NCBI GenBank assembly: GCA_045546175.1 | Contig: JAZQCI010000117.1 | Location: 25,337 to 89,336 of the forward strand | Source: CAG-791 sp045546175 | Lineage (GTDB): Bacteria > Bacillota > Clostridia > Lachnospirales > Lachnospiraceae | DNA: 64,000 bases | Direction of reading: 5' to 3' | Part shown: positions 25,969 to 34,788 of the stretch, in pieces | How the letters are laid out: every line of letters starts with the position of its first letter | How positions within the stretch are numbered: position 1 is the stretch's first letter | Notes under the pieces: model-generated | Seen by the model: only the letters and a program-made list of their open reading frames with translations | Told to the model about the DNA's origin: nothing | Database searches by the model: none | Position numbers and translations under genes: made by a program

Positions 25969-27003
25969 ATGCTGCAGACAGCAAGGATCACAATGGAACA
26001 CGGAAGCGGCGGACAGGCCACGGGAGAGTTGATCGGCGAGATTTTCGCGTCAGCTTTTGACAACGATGTGCTGGACCGGATGGAGGACAGCGCAGTGGTG
26101 CCCGGGAGCGGCCGCATCGCGGTGACGACGGACAGCTTTGTCGTCACGCCGCTTGTCTTTCGGGGCGGAGACATAGGGAGGCTGAGCGTATGCGGGACGG
26201 TCAACGACCTGCTCATGCGCGGCGCCGTGCCCAGATATCTGACCTGCGGATTTATTCTCGAGGAGGGACTTGAGGTCAGCCTCCTGCAGAAGGTCGTGGA
26301 CAGCCTCGCCAAAACAGCGAAAGAGGCAGGCGTGAGCATCATAGCAGGTGACACCAAGGTCATCGAGGGAAACGGCGGTCTCTATATCAACACTACAGGG
26401 GTTGGTTTTGTCCCGGACGGAGTCGAGATCTCGGCGGCAAACGCACAGGCGTCAGACGCAGTTCTGGTGTCGGGAACGATGGGGGACCACCACGCGGCGA
26501 TCCTGGGCGAGCGCCTGAATATCGAGTCGGACATCGAGAGCGACTGCGCGCCGCTCGGGGAGATCGTCCGAGGACTTCTGGACGGAGGAATCGAGGTCCG
26601 AACACTGAGAGACGTGACCAGGGGCGGACTTGCGACTGTGCTTAAAGAGCTGGCTGCCGCTTCGGGAAAATGCTTTATGCTGGAGGAGAACGCGGTGCCG
26701 GTCTCTCCTAAGGTCAGAGATTTCTGTGGACTGCTTGGTCTGGATCCGCTCTATATGGGAAATGAAGGAAAGCTCGTCGCCGTTGTGCCCGGAGAACAGG
26801 CGGAGAGAGCGCTTGAGATCATGAAAAAGGCGCGGTACGGAAGCGGCGCAGCGGTGATCGGCAAGGTCCTGGAGGCAGAGGAAAGTGCGGGGGCAGGCTC
26901 GGCAGAGAGCTTTGGGGCGGGCGAGCTGCTGATGCGCACGGAGATCGGCGGAATTCGAAGACTCACTGTACTGCAGGGAGAGGGGCTTCCGAGGATTTGT
27001 TGA
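25969..27003 (+). CDS. hypE: Hydrogenase maturation protein HypE
   Basis: A 344-residue AIR-synthase-like protein that converts a C-terminal cysteine thiocarboxamide to thiocyanate for cyanide ligand synthesis. The start ITMEHGSGGQATGELI and the C-terminal PRIC ending, with the reactive cysteine as last residue, are both intact. HypF, which would carbamoylate that cysteine, is not in the window. The start codon is ATG 25969; ATG 25993 is a later alternative. Confidence 0.95.
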   Translation: MLQTARITMEHGSGGQATGELIGEIFASAFDNDVLDRMEDSAVVPGSGRIAVTTDSFVVTPLVFRGGDIGRLSVCGTVNDLLMRGAVPRYLTCGFILEEGLEVSLLQKVVDSLAKTAKEAGVSIIAGDTKVIEGNGGLYINTTGVGFVPDGVEISAANAQASDAVLVSGTMGDHHAAILGERLNIESDIESDCAPLGEIVRGLLDGGIEVRTLRDVTRGGLATVLKELAAASGKCFMLEENAVPVSPKVRDFCGLLGLDPLYMGNEGKLVAVVPGEQAERALEIMKKARYGSGAAVIGKVLEAEESAGAGSAESFGAGELLMRTEIGGIRRLTVLQGEGLPRIC

Positions 27004-27044
27004 GGGAGCGCACACCGCAAGTCACGAAAATGGGGGAGTTTAAC

Positions 27045-27602
27045 ATGGAATATAAACTGAAACGGCTGGGCAGAGAACTCGCGGCGTCCGGAATAGTTCT
27101 GGAATTCTACAGAGATGATATGCAGCTTCCGGACGGAAAAGTTGAAAAGTGGGACTTCGTGCACCACAAGCGCGGGGGCGGAGCGTGCGTTGTTCCGGTA
27201 CTGCCGGACGGCAGGATCCTGCTGATCCATCAGTACAGGCCCGCAGTTGACCGGGAGACGACGGAACTGCCGGCGGGCGCTTTCGATGCGGATGATCCGG
27301 ATTTTGCCATCACAGCTTCCAGGGAGCTGGAAGAAGAGACAGGCTACCGCTGCGGAAAGATCAGCCGGCTGGTCCGGCTCGACACAGCGATTGCCTGGTG
27401 CGACGAAAAAGTGGAAGTATATCTGGCAGAAGATCTTGTCAGAAGCGGTGATCAGGCGCTCGATGAAGCAGAAGAGATCGGCATGGAAGCGTTCACCGTG
27501 GAGGAACTCAGAACAAAGATCTTCGCGGGAGAGATTCGGGACGCCAAGACTGTGGCCGGAATTCTCGCCTATTTTGCGGTGCTGGCGCAGCGCGGAGAGT
27601 AA
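27045..27602 (+). CDS. Nudix hydrolase, ADP-ribose pyrophosphatase-like
   Basis: A 185-residue protein of the ADP-ribose pyrophosphatase branch: GGACVVPVLPDGRILLIHQYR, ELPAGAFDADD and the Nudix helix SRELEEETGY. The glutamate in the usual ExGE segment is replaced by D residues, while the catalytic REL-EE helix is intact. I used ATG 27045 because GGGGGAG lies six bases upstream. It follows hypE by 41 bases and ends in a very strong terminator. Confidence 0.82.
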   Translation: MEYKLKRLGRELAASGIVLEFYRDDMQLPDGKVEKWDFVHHKRGGGACVVPVLPDGRILLIHQYRPAVDRETTELPAGAFDADDPDFAITASRELEEETGYRCGKISRLVRLDTAIAWCDEKVEVYLAEDLVRSGDQALDEAEEIGMEAFTVEELRTKIFAGEIRDAKTVAGILAYFAVLAQRGE

Positions 27603-27606
27603 AGAG

Positions 27607-27648
27607 AACCCCTGAGATTGAGGATTTTCAATCTCAGGGGTTATTTTG
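27607..27648 (+). terminator. Rho-independent terminator of the hyp/Nudix transcript
   Basis: A perfect 15-base stem, 27607-27621 with 27628-27642, six-base loop, then ATTTTG. Confidence 0.92.
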
Positions 27649-27684
27649 CCCGGCACCGGTTAACTCGAGTGGGCACTTGTCTGG

Positions 27685-28075
27685 CACAGCCCTACGGTAT
27701 GAAAAAAATTCCTTTTCGTCGGTCTCCTGCCAAGCACAGTCCGACGAAATGAGAAGAAAGCCGGTTTTCGTCGGTCTCCTCTGCTCGGAACAGCCTGCAC
27801 AAGCCAAACACAGTCCGATGAAATGAGAAAAAAGCTGGTTTTCGTCGGTCGCCTTTGCCTGGAACAGCCTGCACAAGCCAAACACAGTCCGACGAAATGA
27901 GAAGAAAGCCGGTTTTCGTCGGTCTCCTCTGCTCGGAACAGCCTGCACAAGCCAAACACAGTCCGACGAAATGAGAAGAAAGCTGGTTTTCGTCGGTCTC
28001 CTTTGTCCGGAACAGCCTGCACAAGCCCAAACACACCCCGACGAGAGGAAAAAACTCCCATCTCGTCGGTTACCC
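27685..28075. repeat. 74-bp tandem repeat array
   Basis: Full units start at 27735, 27809, 27883 and 27957 (CACAGTCCGACGAAATGAGA at the start of each), with degenerate units at 27685 and 28032. Each unit holds the inverted repeat CCGACGAAA / TTTCGTCGG around a 16-base loop, so the RNA would form a row of equal hairpins. Differences between units cluster in CTGCTCGGA versus TTGCCTGGA-type positions. The leftward strand is open in all three frames because 74 is not a multiple of three. There are no unique spacers. The gap 27603-28148 has no credible gene. Confidence 0.9.
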
Positions 28076-28121
28076 CGACCCAATACAACTTTTCGCAATG
28101 ATAATACTTCTGACTAAGAAA

Positions 28122-28157
28122 AAACCGGCGCCCTGCCCGGCGCCGGTCTCAGAGCCT
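28122..28157 (-). terminator. Terminator of the ATPase gene
   Basis: A nine-base stem ACCGGCGCC / GGCGCCGGT (28134-28142 / 28149-28157), followed on the minus strand by a run of six T. The stem overlaps the stop codon at 28149. Confidence 0.8.
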
Positions 28158-30242
28158 GCTCGCATGGCAGGTCAGATACAGGATTTGATATTCGAGGGAG
28201 GCAGTGTGCAAAAAGCGCATGCCTCCTTTTATGCGCTCATCGTCCAGATTGGAGAAGGGATCATCCAGGACCAGAAAAGGCTTCTCGCCCGGGTACATGG
28301 CGTCGATCATGGCCATGCGCCGGCAGAGGCTGATCATGTCCTTGGTGCCTTCACTCATGAGAGACGGATCTCTGGGAAGTCCCTGATCCAGGATCGTGAT
28401 GCCCAGATCGGCGTCCGTCTGAACAGACTCGGCGGACTCGCCGGTGAGCAGCCCGTAGTAGCGGCGAAAAGAGCGCAGGAACGGATTCATGTAGCGGGAG
28501 GTGAAGAGATTTCTTGCTTCTTCGAGGTAGGAGAGCGTCTTTGAACAGGTGTCATATTGCTCAAGGAGAGTGCTGATTTCTGCTTTCAATGCGGGAAGAC
28601 TTTCCTGTGAGGTCCTGCAGTCACTGATCATCTCACGCAGCTCTTCGGACTGACTTCGGACTTCCTGAAGGCGGGACCGGCATTCTTCATCCCTGATATC
28701 GAATTCAGAGAGTATCCTTGCCACTTCGGAAGGAATAGAGTCGGAACCGGTTCCGGGAGAGGAACCGCCATTTGCAGAAGAAACGAGATCTTCTTCGATG
28801 GAAATAGAACCGCCATTCGCAGAAGAATTCACGTTCCTTTCCGCCTCCTGCACAGACTTCTTCTGTGCAGACACATCAACCTCCATAGTCCGGAGCCTGT
28901 TGCGCAATTTCTCACACAAAAGTTCCTTCCCTTGGATCCGCTCATCTATGTGGCGGAGCTTTCTGCTGAGTGAGCGGATAGAGCTCTTATACCAGTTTTT
29001 TTCTTTTCTGAGGCGCCGGATTTCTTCTGAATCATCTGCGGGAAGATCAGAATGAACGGCGTACCAAAGAAGCCACACGCTCCCCGCAAGGGACAAAACC
29101 GGAAGGAACAGGAAAGGCATCGGAATCACGCGCAAGAGGCACAGAGCCAACATGATCACTGCGAAGAGGATTCCTGCTGCGGAAAAAGCCCTGATCATGC
29201 TTCGCCGCTTATTTTGCAGGCGGGTGACGGCCTCGAGTTCCTGCCGGAGATCCTCCTTGATCTGCCGGTATTGTTCCTGTTCTTCTCTGCCTTGGGCCAG
29301 TATCCTTTGACGCGTCGCATACAGGGAAGAGAGCTTCTCCTCCGCGGCCGAAAGATTCTCGCGTTCGCCTGCCAGCCGCTCCTCCGCGGCCATAAGCTGA
29401 TTTTGTTCAGCAGCAAGACGTTTGCGGGCTTCTGCCAGCCTTTTCTCAGCAGCTGAGACCTCCTCAGCAGCAACCGCCCCACTTCCCGCAGCTTCCTGCG
29501 CGGGCCGCTCGGGGACGGAGAGCGCGTACTGCTGTTTCTGCAGGCGGATCCGGCTCAGCTGCTCGGTGAGCGCCTGTTCCTGGGCGATGCATTGCTGCAG
29601 CTGCGCATTCAGGGATGGCAGCCGGGCCTGATCTGCTTCGAGCAGAGCGAGCCGGTCCTGCTTTTTTCGGATCAGGCCGTTTGCCCGGTCGGGCCTCAGC
29701 CGCTCCATTTCCTTTCGCAGGCGCTTTACGGCTGCGTCGTAAGCCGGCAGGTCGTCCTGCTGCGCGGTGAGATCTCCTATTTTGGCTTGGATCGAGGTGG
29801 TTGCGGAAGTCTCGTGGTCAGTCTGGGACCAGAAAACTGTGCGGCAGAAGGAGTCCCGGTCGATGGAAAAGAGCTCTTCGCCGATCCGGTCCGTAAATTC
29901 GTCGCTTATAAAGCCGGTCTCATCGTCATAGAGACTGAATTTGTCTTCCTTTTTGCGGGCGCCGAAGGTCCGCATCATTCGGAAAGTCTTCGAGCCGCTC
30001 GAAAAGGTAACGGATCCTCCGTAGACGCCGCCGCTCCAGGGGCGGTAGCGCAGCCGCTCGTTTCCGTCTCCGTTTCTTCGGTTCTCGCCGTCAAATCCGT
30101 AGAACATGACCTTGAGAAAAGCGGCCAGCGTGGACTTTCCCCAGCCGTTTTCGGCAAAAAGGACACTCAGGTCGTCCTCAAAGTAATAGGTAAAGTCCCT
30201 CAATTTGCCGAAGTTTTCGATGTGGCAGGAAAGCAGTTTCAT
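28149..30242 (-). CDS. SbcC/YhaN-like SMC-type ATPase with internal membrane helices
   Basis: A 697-residue protein. The N-terminal ABC half has IENFGKLRDF and a Walker A variant AENGWGKST; the C-terminal half has the signature-like LMSEGTKDMISLCRRMA and Walker B FLVLDDPFSNLDD. Long coiled coils lie between (about 200-350 and 400-560), interrupted by two membrane helices near residues 355-400. This matches the YhaN-like class that works with an SbcD-type nuclease on DNA ends. ATG 30242 has AAAGGAG upstream. The nuclease gene ends 11 bases before it. Confidence 0.8.
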   Translation of the reverse strand: MKLLSCHIENFGKLRDFTYYFEDDLSVLFAENGWGKSTLAAFLKVMFYGFDGENRRNGDGNERLRYRPWSGGVYGGSVTFSSGSKTFRMMRTFGARKKEDKFSLYDDETGFISDEFTDRIGEELFSIDRDSFCRTVFWSQTDHETSATTSIQAKIGDLTAQQDDLPAYDAAVKRLRKEMERLRPDRANGLIRKKQDRLALLEADQARLPSLNAQLQQCIAQEQALTEQLSRIRLQKQQYALSVPERPAQEAAGSGAVAAEEVSAAEKRLAEARKRLAAEQNQLMAAEERLAGERENLSAAEEKLSSLYATRQRILAQGREEQEQYRQIKEDLRQELEAVTRLQNKRRSMIRAFSAAGILFAVIMLALCLLRVIPMPFLFLPVLSLAGSVWLLWYAVHSDLPADDSEEIRRLRKEKNWYKSSIRSLSRKLRHIDERIQGKELLCEKLRNRLRTMEVDVSAQKKSVQEAERNVNSSANGGSISIEEDLVSSANGGSSPGTGSDSIPSEVARILSEFDIRDEECRSRLQEVRSQSEELREMISDCRTSQESLPALKAEISTLLEQYDTCSKTLSYLEEARNLFTSRYMNPFLRSFRRYYGLLTGESAESVQTDADLGITILDQGLPRDPSLMSEGTKDMISLCRRMAMIDAMYPGEKPFLVLDDPFSNLDDERIKGGMRFLHTASLEYQILYLTCHASRL

Positions 30243-30253
30243 CAGCACTCCTT

Positions 30254-31357
30254 TCAGAACAGTGACTCCCCGGAGAGCGCCCTCAGGCCGCAGCGCAGGA
30301 CTTCGGCCCGCTCTCTGCCGCTGAGCGTCTCGTCGGCACTGACGACGCGGACAAATTCTCCTTTGAGAGAGGCGTCGCAGAGGAAATCCTCAGTGTGCAC
30401 CACGGGCTCGGCGCTGTTTTTGTATTCAAAATAGTGATAGCGATCCCCCCATTCCCTCTGAATAAAGGCGGGATCCGGGCTGCAGCCGTAGTCCAGTTCG
30501 CCGGTCAGCTCCAGGCGAACCAGATCGGTCTGGGCAGCGGGGGAGGCATCCAGAACTCCGGCCATCCTCTCATAGATCTCCGTGTCCGAGGTGCAGCCGG
30601 TCACCGGGCAGTCGATCCGGTAAAGTGTTCGGGAGGCGAAGGAAACAAAATGACTCTTCAGGCCCCTTCCGTGCTCATCCGTCTCGAGCAGGATGAAGCC
30701 GCAGCTTCCGCACTCGTCAAAGCCGCGTCCTTCGAGCGTGCCGCAGTACGCGGCCGTGCCACGCTCGTCGAGGGCAAAAGAGCGGTAGTGGTGGAGATGT
30801 CCCAGAGCCAGATAGTCGATCCCGCGCCCGCGCAGGGCGCTCATCGGGAGGGCTTCCGGGTCCGGAGCCGAGTAGCCGTCCCGCACCTGGCCGTGCAGCA
30901 TGACGATGTTGAGGCAGGCGGGATCAAGATCGGGGGACGTAAAAGGTTCGGGGCCGGGTTCCCTGCCGGTAATACAGACGCGGCGCTCCCCGGAAGAGCC
31001 CGATGACAGCTCCCAGCTGCTCCAGGACTGTTCAAAGAGAAAAAGATTGTCGGGGCGGGGGCGTGACCGGAAGAGGGCAGGACGACTGTCATGATTGCCG
31101 CGAAGATAGAAGAAGAGGATATCCGGGCAGGAGAGAATCAGGTCCTCCACGGTGCGAACGGCGGAGGGAGAAGGAGAGTCCGTGTCAAAGAGATCGCCGC
31201 AGATCAGGACAGCCGCGGCGTTCTGCTCCTTAGCATAGAAACAGAGCCGCCGGAATGTGCCCAGCAGCTCTGCTCTTCGCTCCGCGGCCCGGGCCGCGTC
31301 AAATTTTGTTCGAAGATCCGCATCCAGATGCAGATCGCTGCAATGAATGATCTTCAT
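30254..31357 (-). CDS. SbcD/YhaO-like metallophosphoesterase (DNA nuclease)
   Basis: A 367-residue calcineurin-fold nuclease with all five metal motifs: CSDLHLD, GDLFDTD, GNHDSRP, MLHGQ and ALGHLHHY. The C-terminal 120 residues are the accessory domain seen in SbcD/Mre11 relatives. It is the presumed partner of the coiled-coil ATPase immediately downstream. ATG 31357 was chosen for the AAGG six bases before it; further in-frame starts upstream read through the intergenic hairpins. Confidence 0.85.
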   Translation of the reverse strand: MKIIHCSDLHLDADLRTKFDAARAAERRAELLGTFRRLCFYAKEQNAAAVLICGDLFDTDSPSPSAVRTVEDLILSCPDILFFYLRGNHDSRPALFRSRPRPDNLFLFEQSWSSWELSSGSSGERRVCITGREPGPEPFTSPDLDPACLNIVMLHGQVRDGYSAPDPEALPMSALRGRGIDYLALGHLHHYRSFALDERGTAAYCGTLEGRGFDECGSCGFILLETDEHGRGLKSHFVSFASRTLYRIDCPVTGCTSDTEIYERMAGVLDASPAAQTDLVRLELTGELDYGCSPDPAFIQREWGDRYHYFEYKNSAEPVVHTEDFLCDASLKGEFVRVVSADETLSGRERAEVLRCGLRALSGESLF

Positions 31358-31398
31358 TATTACCTTCATGTCGAAGCGCTTTGCGCTGAGACCGCGAT

Positions 31399-31503
31399 GA
31401 GAATTTCGCGAAGGCGAATTCTCCGATGCGATTTGCAAGGTTTGAGGCGCTCCGACTCAAACCTTGTGAGTGAAAAACCAGCTCATCAGAGTGATTTTTC
31501 ACT
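31399..31503. repeat. Three successive hairpins between the HTH gene and the nuclease gene
   Basis: The pairs are GAGAATTTCGC / GCGAATTCTC (31399-31409 / 31414-31423, one bulge), AAGGTTTGAG / CTCAAACCTT (31437-31446 / 31456-31465), and AGTGAAAAA / TTTTTCACT (31469-31477 / 31495-31503). The last overlaps the HTH gene's stop. They may terminate or process the leftward transcript. Confidence 0.55.
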
Positions 31504-33298
31504 CTTCTTTCTCTGTTTCAAGGATCAGCTTGTCGAGCAGGGCGATGGCATGCGCATCGCTCATGATCATGGAATCGAGATCGTTCTCGCGCTTGCTGAC
31601 CATTGTGCCGGTGACATAGTTGTAGAGGAGAGTACCGACTGCGGCATTGCGAAACACAGTAGTGATCCTGTTCTTGTGCCGCCCGCGGGTGTATAAGGGG
31701 ATTACACCGTAATCTTTATAAATGCTATAGGCTATTTCCGGATAAGCAGTACGCGGATCCATTATAAAGTAATTGAGGCAGTCATATTTGGCAGGATCCC
31801 GGGAGGGGGAGTTCTGTCTTTTGACAATGTTCGAACGGATCAGTTCAAGGAGATTTCTGACCATGGGGGCAGGAAAACGAAGCGACGCATCTCCGTCGGC
31901 CACGCCCATGTAATCGGCTGAATCGGAGAGGAGGTCCGTGATAATGCCTGTCCGGGCAAAATCCCGCAGCGCCTGCGGATGACAGATCACGATCTTGCCG
32001 TTTTTGCCGGCTGTTACAGCCCTCTGTTCCAGCGTATTCATGCCCGCGACGGCAAGTTCTTCAAAATTCAGGAACTCATACTGGTCGAAGGGATCGATCA
32101 GTTTGCGGAACAGGCTCTCAAAGTGATCCTTCCGATTGCTGGCCTGTACCATATCGTACAGGGCCATCCACATCTCTCTGGGAATGTCGTCAAAACAAAG
32201 GTCAGGGAGGATAAGGGCGAGCCTCACTTTTTTGACCAGCTCATAGGCGGCCTCGTTGGGGTTCTCCGGAGCAAACTCTTCTACGGTGTTGGGAGTGATC
32301 TTGTCTCTGGTGTCAATACTGAGAAAGCGGTAAATATGGGATACATCCCGCTCTCCCAGCCTGCAGGCACAGCATTCCCCGGAATCGGAGAAGAGAAGGA
32401 TATAGTATTCCACATCCTTTTTCCAGTCTGCCGAAGTATTGTTTCCCTGTGCGGCAGCGGAGGGAGAACCGGCCTGCGAGTATTTGTGCTTCACAAGGCA
32501 GAAATTGCTGTGATCGGTCCAGTAGTGCCGCGGAATCATGGCTTTATTGATCTTGTAGTCCTCCACGGTGGAAAGAAGAGGCAGGATACAGTTGAGAAGG
32601 CGCAGATTAAACTGGGTTGCCTCCTTATCTTCCGCATCCTGGACCAGCAATTTGTTTCTCTGCGATTCGGAGAGATAATGCCGGACATGAATGTCGGGCT
32701 GGCCGGCGGGAAGGAGAGCGTCCTCCAGGAGCTGGATTATACGGGCAATCGTCAGCAGGCTTTTTTGGGAGGCAAAAAAGGGCATGCCGGAGCGCTCGGT
32801 ATCCGACGGCGTGCAGTTGTAGATCGTGAACATATACTCGTGCCGTGTGTCGGGATCAGGACCTGCGGCGGCGCCGGTACTTTCCGGTTGGTTTCTATTG
32901 CCGCAGAGACCGGCCAGAATGCGGGCGATCGTGTCGGGCGAATGCATGACAGTGGAGCCTGAATCATCAATATATTCGATGTTGTACATATTGACGGTCA
33001 GTTCCCGCGACGGTCTGCGCGCAAAGAGGTCAGCGATCAGCGAAGCATACACGGAGACATCCGGGCTCCCTGCCGCGAACTGGCGGGGGACGATGAGGCG
33101 GTTCATTGCACTGATCTCATCTTCACTGAGGTTCAGAATAGTTTGAATAGATAAAAGGTTATCTTCGGTGAACCTTCGAGGGTCTTTGACAAAGCGATAG
33201 AATTTCTGCCGCGAGATCCCGATCTGCTCGCAGAATTCATTTACGGTAATTCCTTTTTGTCTGAGGTTGCCTGTAATAAAGGATAATAGATCTTCCAT
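31499..33298 (-). CDS. Large protein with N-terminal XRE-type HTH, unknown
   Basis: A 599-residue protein. Residues 5-60 form a helix-turn-helix (ITVNEFCEQIGISRQKFYRF then TEDNLLSIQTILNLSEDEI), so it probably binds DNA. The remaining 530 residues have no recognised domain; they carry no signal peptide or clear membrane segment. It may regulate the nuclease/ATPase pair downstream on the same strand, or itself. Its gene is divergent from the WYL-regulator gene. Confidence 0.65.
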   Translation of the reverse strand: MEDLLSFITGNLRQKGITVNEFCEQIGISRQKFYRFVKDPRRFTEDNLLSIQTILNLSEDEISAMNRLIVPRQFAAGSPDVSVYASLIADLFARRPSRELTVNMYNIEYIDDSGSTVMHSPDTIARILAGLCGNRNQPESTGAAAGPDPDTRHEYMFTIYNCTPSDTERSGMPFFASQKSLLTIARIIQLLEDALLPAGQPDIHVRHYLSESQRNKLLVQDAEDKEATQFNLRLLNCILPLLSTVEDYKINKAMIPRHYWTDHSNFCLVKHKYSQAGSPSAAAQGNNTSADWKKDVEYYILLFSDSGECCACRLGERDVSHIYRFLSIDTRDKITPNTVEEFAPENPNEAAYELVKKVRLALILPDLCFDDIPREMWMALYDMVQASNRKDHFESLFRKLIDPFDQYEFLNFEELAVAGMNTLEQRAVTAGKNGKIVICHPQALRDFARTGIITDLLSDSADYMGVADGDASLRFPAPMVRNLLELIRSNIVKRQNSPSRDPAKYDCLNYFIMDPRTAYPEIAYSIYKDYGVIPLYTRGRHKNRITTVFRNAAVGTLLYNYVTGTMVSKRENDLDSMIMSDAHAIALLDKLILETEKEE

Positions 33299-33445
33299 GG
33301 AAAACTGCGCTTTCTGATTTAACTCCCATACGGCCTGATGGTGCGGATCAGGTCTTCAAAAATACGTCATACTAGTTAATCTTTTTTATTATATCATGCA
33401 TCGCCGAAGTACGTGCGGAAGGAATGTCAAAAAAACGCATATATT

Positions 33446-33568
33446 TTGACAGTTCGGGGCATGAAACAGAATATGAGATAGGTGTATCAAATTTTGAGAC
33501 AAAATGTAAAACATCAATTGACTGTCAAACTGGCAGATTATATAATATTTAACGAATAGTACTGTCAA
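33446..33568 (+). promoter_or_regulatory. WYL-gene promoter with three ACTGTCAA sites
   Basis: TTGACT (33518-33523) and TATAAT (33541-33546), spacing 17, form a near-consensus promoter. The octamer ACTGTCAA occurs at 33521-33528 (over the -35), 33561-33568 (near +15) and inverted at 33446-33453. The -35 itself is a TTGAC-T-GTCAA palindrome. This is a credible operator set for autoregulation by the WYL protein. Confidence 0.75.
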
Positions 33569-33586
33569 TGTAGTGAGGTGGTAAGA

Positions 33587-34552
33587 ATGAGTGCGATCCG
33601 CAACAAACAGAGGCTTATTCACCTCTATAGATATCTGATGGAAAATACGGACGAGGAACATCAGGCGACGACGAACGAGCTGGTCGAGTTCCTGCGGAAG
33701 GAAGACGCGAATGTGAGCCGCAAAACGGTCAAGGATGACATCGATGTCCTGATCGAAGAGGGAATCGATATCGTAGTCACCAAGAGCTTCTACAATTCCT
33801 ATTTTGTCGGGGACCGAATGTTTGAGGTGCCTGAGATCAAGCTGCTGGCGGACGGCATTGCAAGCAGCAAGTCGATCTCGACGGAGAAGAAGAAGGAAAT
33901 CATCCGCAAGCTTCTCTCCCTTCTGAGTGTCCATCAGGCAGGGAAGATCGAGAGACTTCTTCATTTTGACAAAAATGCGAGCACAGTCAGTGAACAGCTC
34001 TATTACACGATCGACAAGATCTCCGACGCCATCAGCGAGAAACGCAAGATAGAGTTCTGCTACCTGGATCCCGCAAAGGACGGCGGGAAAAATGAGAAAA
34101 GGCACGTTATACTCACTCCCGTCGTGATCAAGAGCAGCAATAATCACTTCTATGTATGCGGCTATTGCAAAGAGGGCGGAAAGCCGGACGTCTACCGGCT
34201 TGACCGGATGAGAAAGACGAAAGTCCTCGAAGAGAGCGGAGATCCGCAGCCCGACCGGACAAAGGTCGACCGGTACCTGAGAAGCCTTTTTGACATGGAG
34301 ACCGGCGAGATGACGGAAGTGACGCTCGAATGTTCGGACGAGATCGCGGAAGTGATCAGGGAGCGGTTCGGACAGGAAACGGAGACTTGGAGGAGTACGC
34401 AGGATAAGTTTTATATAAAAGTGCCGATCACTGTGAGTCCCGCTTTTTACGGCTGGGTCTTCCGATTCGGAGGAAAGATCAGGATCGCGGCTCCCGCGAC
34501 GGTACGGGAGGCTTACCTGCATAAGGCGGCTGAGATCATCAAATCAATGTAA
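33587..34552 (+). CDS. WYL-domain transcriptional regulator
   Basis: A 321-residue regulator. A winged-helix DNA-binding domain (LIHLYRYLMENTDEEH to VSRKTVKDDIDVLIEEG, about 5-70) is followed by the WYL ligand-sensing domain (about 140-225) with KIEFCYLDP, VVIKSSNNHFYVCGYC and YRLDRMRK, and then the WCX extension. WYL regulators respond to nucleic-acid or nucleotide ligands and often control DNA-damage or defence genes. ATG 33587 follows GAGGTG. Nearby targets could be itself and the divergent HTH gene. Confidence 0.88.
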   Translation: MSAIRNKQRLIHLYRYLMENTDEEHQATTNELVEFLRKEDANVSRKTVKDDIDVLIEEGIDIVVTKSFYNSYFVGDRMFEVPEIKLLADGIASSKSISTEKKKEIIRKLLSLLSVHQAGKIERLLHFDKNASTVSEQLYYTIDKISDAISEKRKIEFCYLDPAKDGGKNEKRHVILTPVVIKSSNNHFYVCGYCKEGGKPDVYRLDRMRKTKVLEESGDPQPDRTKVDRYLRSLFDMETGEMTEVTLECSDEIAEVIRERFGQETETWRSTQDKFYIKVPITVSPAFYGWVFRFGGKIRIAAPATVREAYLHKAAEIIKSM

Positions 34553-34561
34553 TATAGGCAA

Positions 34562-34707
34562 TGTAACAAAGGGCCGGATGAACCGGCACATTTTGAAGGA
34601 GTGACAGGGGGACGTATCAGCTGACACATTTTGGGACAAAATGTGTCACCTGATACGTCCCCCTGTCACATCCCAAAATGTGCCGATTGCCCCGGCCCCT
34701 TGTCACA
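34562..34707. repeat. ~145-nt multi-arm imperfect palindrome
   Basis: Nested arms close on one centre near 34635: 34623-34632 with 34638-34647 (10 bp, loop GGGAC), 34601-34620 with 34650-34669 (20 bp, perfect), 34584-34595 with 34674-34685 (12 bp, perfect) and 34562-34577 with 34692-34707 (16 bp, about two mismatches). TGTCAC/GTGACA words recur. It has no coding potential and no T-run. The form resembles REP/MITE-type elements mobilised by IS200-like transposases, though no transposase gene is present. Confidence 0.85.
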
Positions 34708-34788
34708 CTTTCAGAGTCTTGACTTAGCTGATATACTTATAATGGCTGAAACTAAGATTATCATGAGTACAATCCTGGGGAGGATCGA

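Noticed and set aside
18468..28075. The two tandem arrays (18.5 kb and 27.7 kb) as CRISPR arrays
   Set aside because: Units are contiguous and similar throughout, with no unique spacers between short identical repeats, and no cas genes are in the window.
27634..28098. Three overlapping leftward frames of 114-154 codons in the 74-bp array
   Set aside because: All three frames are open only because the repeat unit lacks stop codons and is not a multiple of three; the frames encode cyclic permutations of the same peptide.
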